Positions 6,785 to 9,907 of a stretch of DNA of 9,907 nucleotides are shown in pieces. The first letter of the stretch is position 1; the number at the start of each line of letters is the position of its first letter. Both the position numbers and the translations under genes were made by a program. The stretch comes from an uncultured Oscillospiraceae bacterium (GTDB taxonomy: Bacteria > Bacillota > Clostridia > Oscillospirales > Acutalibacteraceae), in contig URDW01000076.1 of NCBI GenBank assembly GCA_900546735.1, forward strand, positions 1 through 9,907, read 5' to 3'. The notes beneath the pieces are model-generated. The model had not been told where the DNA came from. It was given only the letters and a program-made list of their open reading frames with translations, and searched no databases.

Positions 6785-9763
6785 ATGCGTTACACGATCC
6801 AGCGATCCAATTATAAGGATTTTCACGTTTTTGAAATGAACAAACGCCCGGGGCGCAGTTATTTTATCCCGTTTTCCACACGCGCTGAACTGGGCAAGAC
6901 CGATTACCTGCACGAACGCGAGCAGTCGGACCGCGTGCAGCTGCTGAGCCGGTCAGACTGGGACTTTTGCTACTATGCCCACACAAACGACCTGCCCAGC
7001 CTTTTAGACACGGATGCGCTCCGGTTCGACCGGGTCTATGTGCCGTCCACCTGGCAGCGCACCGGCTATGACCAAATCGCCTACATCAACTCGCGCTACC
7101 CGTTCAAAAAGACGCCGCCCCGTTTTCCGGAAAATGAGGGCGTGGGCGTTTACCGCAAAACGTTTGCCTGGGCGGGCGGCAGCCACGCGCTTTTAACGTT
7201 TCTCGGCGTGGCCGGCGCGCTGGAGGTCTACCTCAACGGCGAATATGTCGGCTACAGCGAAGGTTCGCACAACACGGCTGAGTTCGATGTTTCGCACCTG
7301 GTGCAAAACGGTGAAAACGAGCTGCTGTGCGTTGTGTTCAAATGGTCGAACGGCACCTATCTGGAGTGCCAGGACATGTTCCGTGAAAACGGCATTTTCC
7401 GCGATGTGTATGTGACGGCGCGTGAAGATGTGTACATAGAGGATTTTATGGTCCGTCCGCATTACGACGGCCCGCAGTATTCGCTGGAGATGCGCTTGAC
7501 CGGTCATTTCTCGCCGGGCTGCGCCGTGCGCGTGCAGCTTTCCGGCGCCGGTTTGCAGCACAGCGTGGATCTGGACGAAAATATGATGGCTTACCTGACC
7601 GGCCTGTCGCCGCTCGAATGGAGCGCCGAACGCCCGGCGCTGTGCGAGGCCGTCTTTACCCTGTTTGAAAACGGGGAAGAGCGCGAATGCCTGCGCGCTT
7701 ATATCGGCTTTAAGCATATTGAGATCCGGGGCGAGGTCTTTTTGTTCAACGGCCGCCCCATCAAGCTGAAGGGCGTCAACCACCACGACACGCACATGAC
7801 AAAGGGCTACGCCATGGGCATTGCAGACCTGGAACGCGATGTGCAGCTGATGAAGGCTTACAACTGCAATGCGGTGCGTACGTCGCATTATCCGCCGGAT
7901 CCGCTGTTTTTGACCATGTGCGACGTGTACGGCCTTTATGTTGTGGATGAGGCCGACATTGAGACGCACGGTTTTTACGATGTGCACGGCACCTACCGGC
8001 CGGGCCGCCTTTCCAATGACCTGCGCTGGAAGGACCACTATTTGGACCGTGTGGTGCGCATGTACACGCGCGACAAAAACCACCCCAGCATCACCATGTG
8101 GTCGCTCGGCAACGAATCGGGCGGTTATAAGTGCCAGGACGCCTGCTACGAATACCTGAAAAAGCAAGATCCCGGCACGCCGGTGCATTACGAGGGCGTC
8201 ATCCGCTCCAAGCGCTGGGCTTACGATGTGGTGTCGCACATGTATGCTTCTTTGGAAAAGATGCGCGCCATCAAAGACGGCAAGGCCGGCCAAAAGTACC
8301 GCGGCAAGCCGTTTTTCCAGTGCGAATATGCGCACGCAATGGGCAACGGCCCCGGCGGGCTGGAGTCGTATATGCAGCTGTTCTTGTCGTCCGACCAGTT
8401 TATGGGCGGCTGCATTTGGGAGTGGGCCGACCATGCGGTCTATGACGAAAAGGCAAAATATAAGTGGACCTATGGCGGCGACCACGGCGAAACTTTGCAC
8501 GATGGCAATTTCTGCTGCGACGGGCTCTTTTTCCCGGACCGCACGCCGTCCTCCGGCGCGCTGGAGATGAAAGCCGTTTACCGTCCGCTGCGCGCATCGT
8601 ATGTGGGCGAGGGGCGCTATTCCATTTGGAACACCAACGCGTTTACCGACTCTTCGGGCATTGCCATCCGCTTTGAACTGCTGGAAAACGGGCAGTGCGT
8701 ATATGGGGAAGATGCCGAGCTTTGCATTCAGCCGGGAGAAAAGGCGGTGTTCGTGCCGCGTTCGGTGCAGTGTGCTGCCGGCAGCGATGTGCGCGCCAAC
8801 TTCATTTATACCGACCGTGCGACCGGCATGGAGATCGCGCGCGAGCAGTGCACCGTGCACGCCGCGTTCGCGCCCGCCGCATTTGATGCGGCGCATCCGG
8901 TGCAAAAAGACCGGGGCGTTTTTACGGCCGAAGCGGCCGGCGCGTCCTTTACCGTCAGCAAAAAAACGGGTCTGCTGACCAGCTACCAGGCAAACGGCGC
9001 AGCGTTTTTCAACTCGTCGCCGCTTGGTCAGGCCGGGTTCGTGCCCGGTGTGTTCCGCCCGGCTATCGACAACGACCGCTATCTGCAGATTTACTGGAAT
9101 GTGATCGGTCTGCACCAGGCTAAGGCCGTGTGCGCCTCGTGCCGCCGGCACGGAAAAACGGTCGTGTCGGTCTTTAACATTGTAACGCGCGGCATTTTTG
9201 TGCTGGCGCGCGCCAAGGTGACCTATGCGCTCGACGGTGCCGGCCGGTTGAAAGTTGCGGCGTCGCTTTCGCGCGTGTGCCCGCTGCCGCTTGTGCTGCC
9301 CAGGTTCGGCCTGCGCGCCGAACTGCCGGTTTCGGCCGAACAGGTACGCTACTGGGGCGCCGGGCCGGAGGAAAATTACGACGATTTCAGGGTGCATGCG
9401 CCGCTTGGCATTTACGACGCCACAGTCAGCCGCTTTGGCTACGAATATATCAAACCGCAGGACAGCGGCAACCGCTGCGATGTGCGTTTTGCGGAAATTC
9501 GCGGCAGCGCGGCAGCGTTTCGTGTTTCTGCCGGCAGCCGGCCGATCTACCTGAGCTTGTCGCACAAGCTGTACAGCGACTATGCGCATGCCGGCCATAT
9601 TGAGGATGTGCCGGACCGCGCGCTGACCACGCTTTGCGTGGACGGTTTTGTGCGCGGCAGCGGCAGCGGCAGCTGCGGTCCGCTGACCGAGGCGCCTTAT
9701 AAGATCCGGCTGAAGCCGTTTTCACCGCTTCGCTACAGCTTTGTGGTGGAACGCATCGATTAA
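6785..9763 (+). CDS. lacZ: Beta-galactosidase, glycoside hydrolase family 2 (LacZ type)
   Basis: Predicted 992-aa cytoplasmic enzyme (no signal peptide) that hydrolyses terminal beta-D-galactosyl residues, such as lactose to galactose and glucose. E. coli LacZ has about 1,023 residues, so this one is full length. The order is family-typical: jelly-roll sugar-binding domain (about 40-205), Ig-like domain, TIM barrel (about 310-600), second Ig-like domain, and the C-terminal beta-sandwich ('small chain', about 715-990). The acid/base is Glu444 in SLGNESG and the nucleophile Glu514 in CEYAHAMGN. GVNHHD (330-335), SHYP (367-370), IETHG (E393, H395) and QDM (D197) match E. coli substrate and Mg/Na sites. 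WGAGPEENY (857-865) and PQDSGNRCDVR (891-901) mark the C-terminal domain. By alignment from memory, the E. coli Na ligand Asn604 is Asp579 here, and active-site Trp999 is replaced at Cys964 in SGSCGP, a form I recall from many other GH2 enzymes. The gene has its own promoter. No permease or regulator is in the window. Confidence 0.98.
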   Translation: MRYTIQRSNYKDFHVFEMNKRPGRSYFIPFSTRAELGKTDYLHEREQSDRVQLLSRSDWDFCYYAHTNDLPSLLDTDALRFDRVYVPSTWQRTGYDQIAYINSRYPFKKTPPRFPENEGVGVYRKTFAWAGGSHALLTFLGVAGALEVYLNGEYVGYSEGSHNTAEFDVSHLVQNGENELLCVVFKWSNGTYLECQDMFRENGIFRDVYVTAREDVYIEDFMVRPHYDGPQYSLEMRLTGHFSPGCAVRVQLSGAGLQHSVDLDENMMAYLTGLSPLEWSAERPALCEAVFTLFENGEERECLRAYIGFKHIEIRGEVFLFNGRPIKLKGVNHHDTHMTKGYAMGIADLERDVQLMKAYNCNAVRTSHYPPDPLFLTMCDVYGLYVVDEADIETHGFYDVHGTYRPGRLSNDLRWKDHYLDRVVRMYTRDKNHPSITMWSLGNESGGYKCQDACYEYLKKQDPGTPVHYEGVIRSKRWAYDVVSHMYASLEKMRAIKDGKAGQKYRGKPFFQCEYAHAMGNGPGGLESYMQLFLSSDQFMGGCIWEWADHAVYDEKAKYKWTYGGDHGETLHDGNFCCDGLFFPDRTPSSGALEMKAVYRPLRASYVGEGRYSIWNTNAFTDSSGIAIRFELLENGQCVYGEDAELCIQPGEKAVFVPRSVQCAAGSDVRANFIYTDRATGMEIAREQCTVHAAFAPAAFDAAHPVQKDRGVFTAEAAGASFTVSKKTGLLTSYQANGAAFFNSSPLGQAGFVPGVFRPAIDNDRYLQIYWNVIGLHQAKAVCASCRRHGKTVVSVFNIVTRGIFVLARAKVTYALDGAGRLKVAASLSRVCPLPLVLPRFGLRAELPVSAEQVRYWGAGPEENYDDFRVHAPLGIYDATVSRFGYEYIKPQDSGNRCDVRFAEIRGSAAAFRVSAGSRPIYLSLSHKLYSDYAHAGHIEDVPDRALTTLCVDGFVRGSGSGSCGPLTEAPYKIRLKPFSPLRYSFVVERID
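9656..9673 (+). repeat. Three tandem GGCAGC units inside lacZ
   Basis: Three perfect copies of the hexamer GGCAGC encode Gly-Ser-Gly-Ser-Gly-Ser (residues 958-963), directly before the Cys-Gly-Pro that replaces the E. coli Trp999 region. A change of one unit would stay in frame. Confidence 0.8.
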
Positions 9764-9774
9764 AACAAACTTAT

Positions 9775-9802
9775 TCAAAGCCCTCCGGCCGGAGGGCTTT
9801 GA
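9775..9802. terminator. 28-bp perfect palindrome after lacZ, probable bidirectional terminator
   Basis: TCAAAGCCCTCCGG (9775-9788) is followed at once by its exact reverse complement (9789-9802). As RNA this folds into a 12-bp stem with a GGCC loop. It starts 12 bases after the lacZ stop codon. Only three T follow the GC-rich part on the plus strand, with a somewhat T-richer stretch on the minus strand. It may therefore serve a convergent gene beyond the contig end as well. Confidence 0.7.
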
Positions 9803-9907
9803 GACTGTCGAAAAAGCCGGTTGGACCGCGCGTAGAAAAAATTTTGAAAAACAGACTGCTATTTTTCTCAAGCAGAAAAGCATCTTGCACTCTAAAGAAA
9901 ATAAAGC
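9803..9907. other. Gene-free tail of the window
   Basis: About 105 bases of A-rich sequence with no open frame or ribosome binding site on either strand that I would support. AGACTG occurs at 9802-9807 and again at 9853-9858. No adapter, tRNA or insertion sequence end could be confirmed here. Confidence 0.5.

Noticed and set aside
295..9763. The three genes as one operon or a polysaccharide utilisation locus
   Set aside because: Strong terminators follow the first two genes, and each gene has its own promoter. No transporter, regulator or SusC/SusD-like gene is present.
9801..9860. Insertion-sequence end in the tail, suggested by GAGACTGTCGAAAAAG and a second AGACTG
   Set aside because: There is no transposase fragment, no paired inverted repeat and no target-site duplication in the window, so the resemblance is too weak to call.

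Overview
The window looks like the end of a draft contig from a Gram-positive anaerobe, most likely a gut-type member of the Clostridia. The grounds are the promoters (TTGACT, 17-bp spacer, TATnnT), the AGAAAGGTGAT-type ribosome binding sites, the signal peptides ending in LPVTAFAA, the Ig-like/FIVAR surface proteins and a GH2 beta-galactosidase. The taxonomic placement is inference; there is no marker gene. The first 31 bases are not biological: they are an untrimmed Nextera transposase adapter, so genomic sequence starts at base 32.

Layout, all on the plus strand: (1) 32-294, AT-rich upstream DNA with a good extended -10 promoter; (2) 295-3216, a secreted 973-aa protein with several Ig-like (BIG2-type) domains, a FIVAR helical domain and a Trp-rich C-terminal domain, followed by a strong terminator; (3) 3217-3640, a 424-bp gap that carries a near-copy of the first promoter; (4) 3641-6598, a 985-aa paralogue of the first protein with the same architecture, followed by its own terminator; (5) 6599-6784, a third clear promoter; (6) 6785-9763, an intact cytoplasmic lacZ-type GH2 beta-galactosidase of 992 aa; (7) 9764-9907, a 28-bp perfect palindrome, then a gene-free tail.

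Each gene has its own promoter and terminator signal, so this is three monocistronic units and not an operon. The two secreted proteins are a tandem duplication that included the promoter. Their first halves, C-terminal domains and core promoters are strongly conserved, while the middle of the proteins has diverged. They have no LPXTG motif, transmembrane anchor or SLH domain, so how or whether they stay on the cell is unknown. Their role (adhesion, glycan binding or matrix) cannot be read from the sequence. Any link to the beta-galactosidase is proximity only. The pair of paralogues, with helical segments inserted into Ig-like folds and a shared C-terminal module ending in NWDWQK, is the least explained part of the window.
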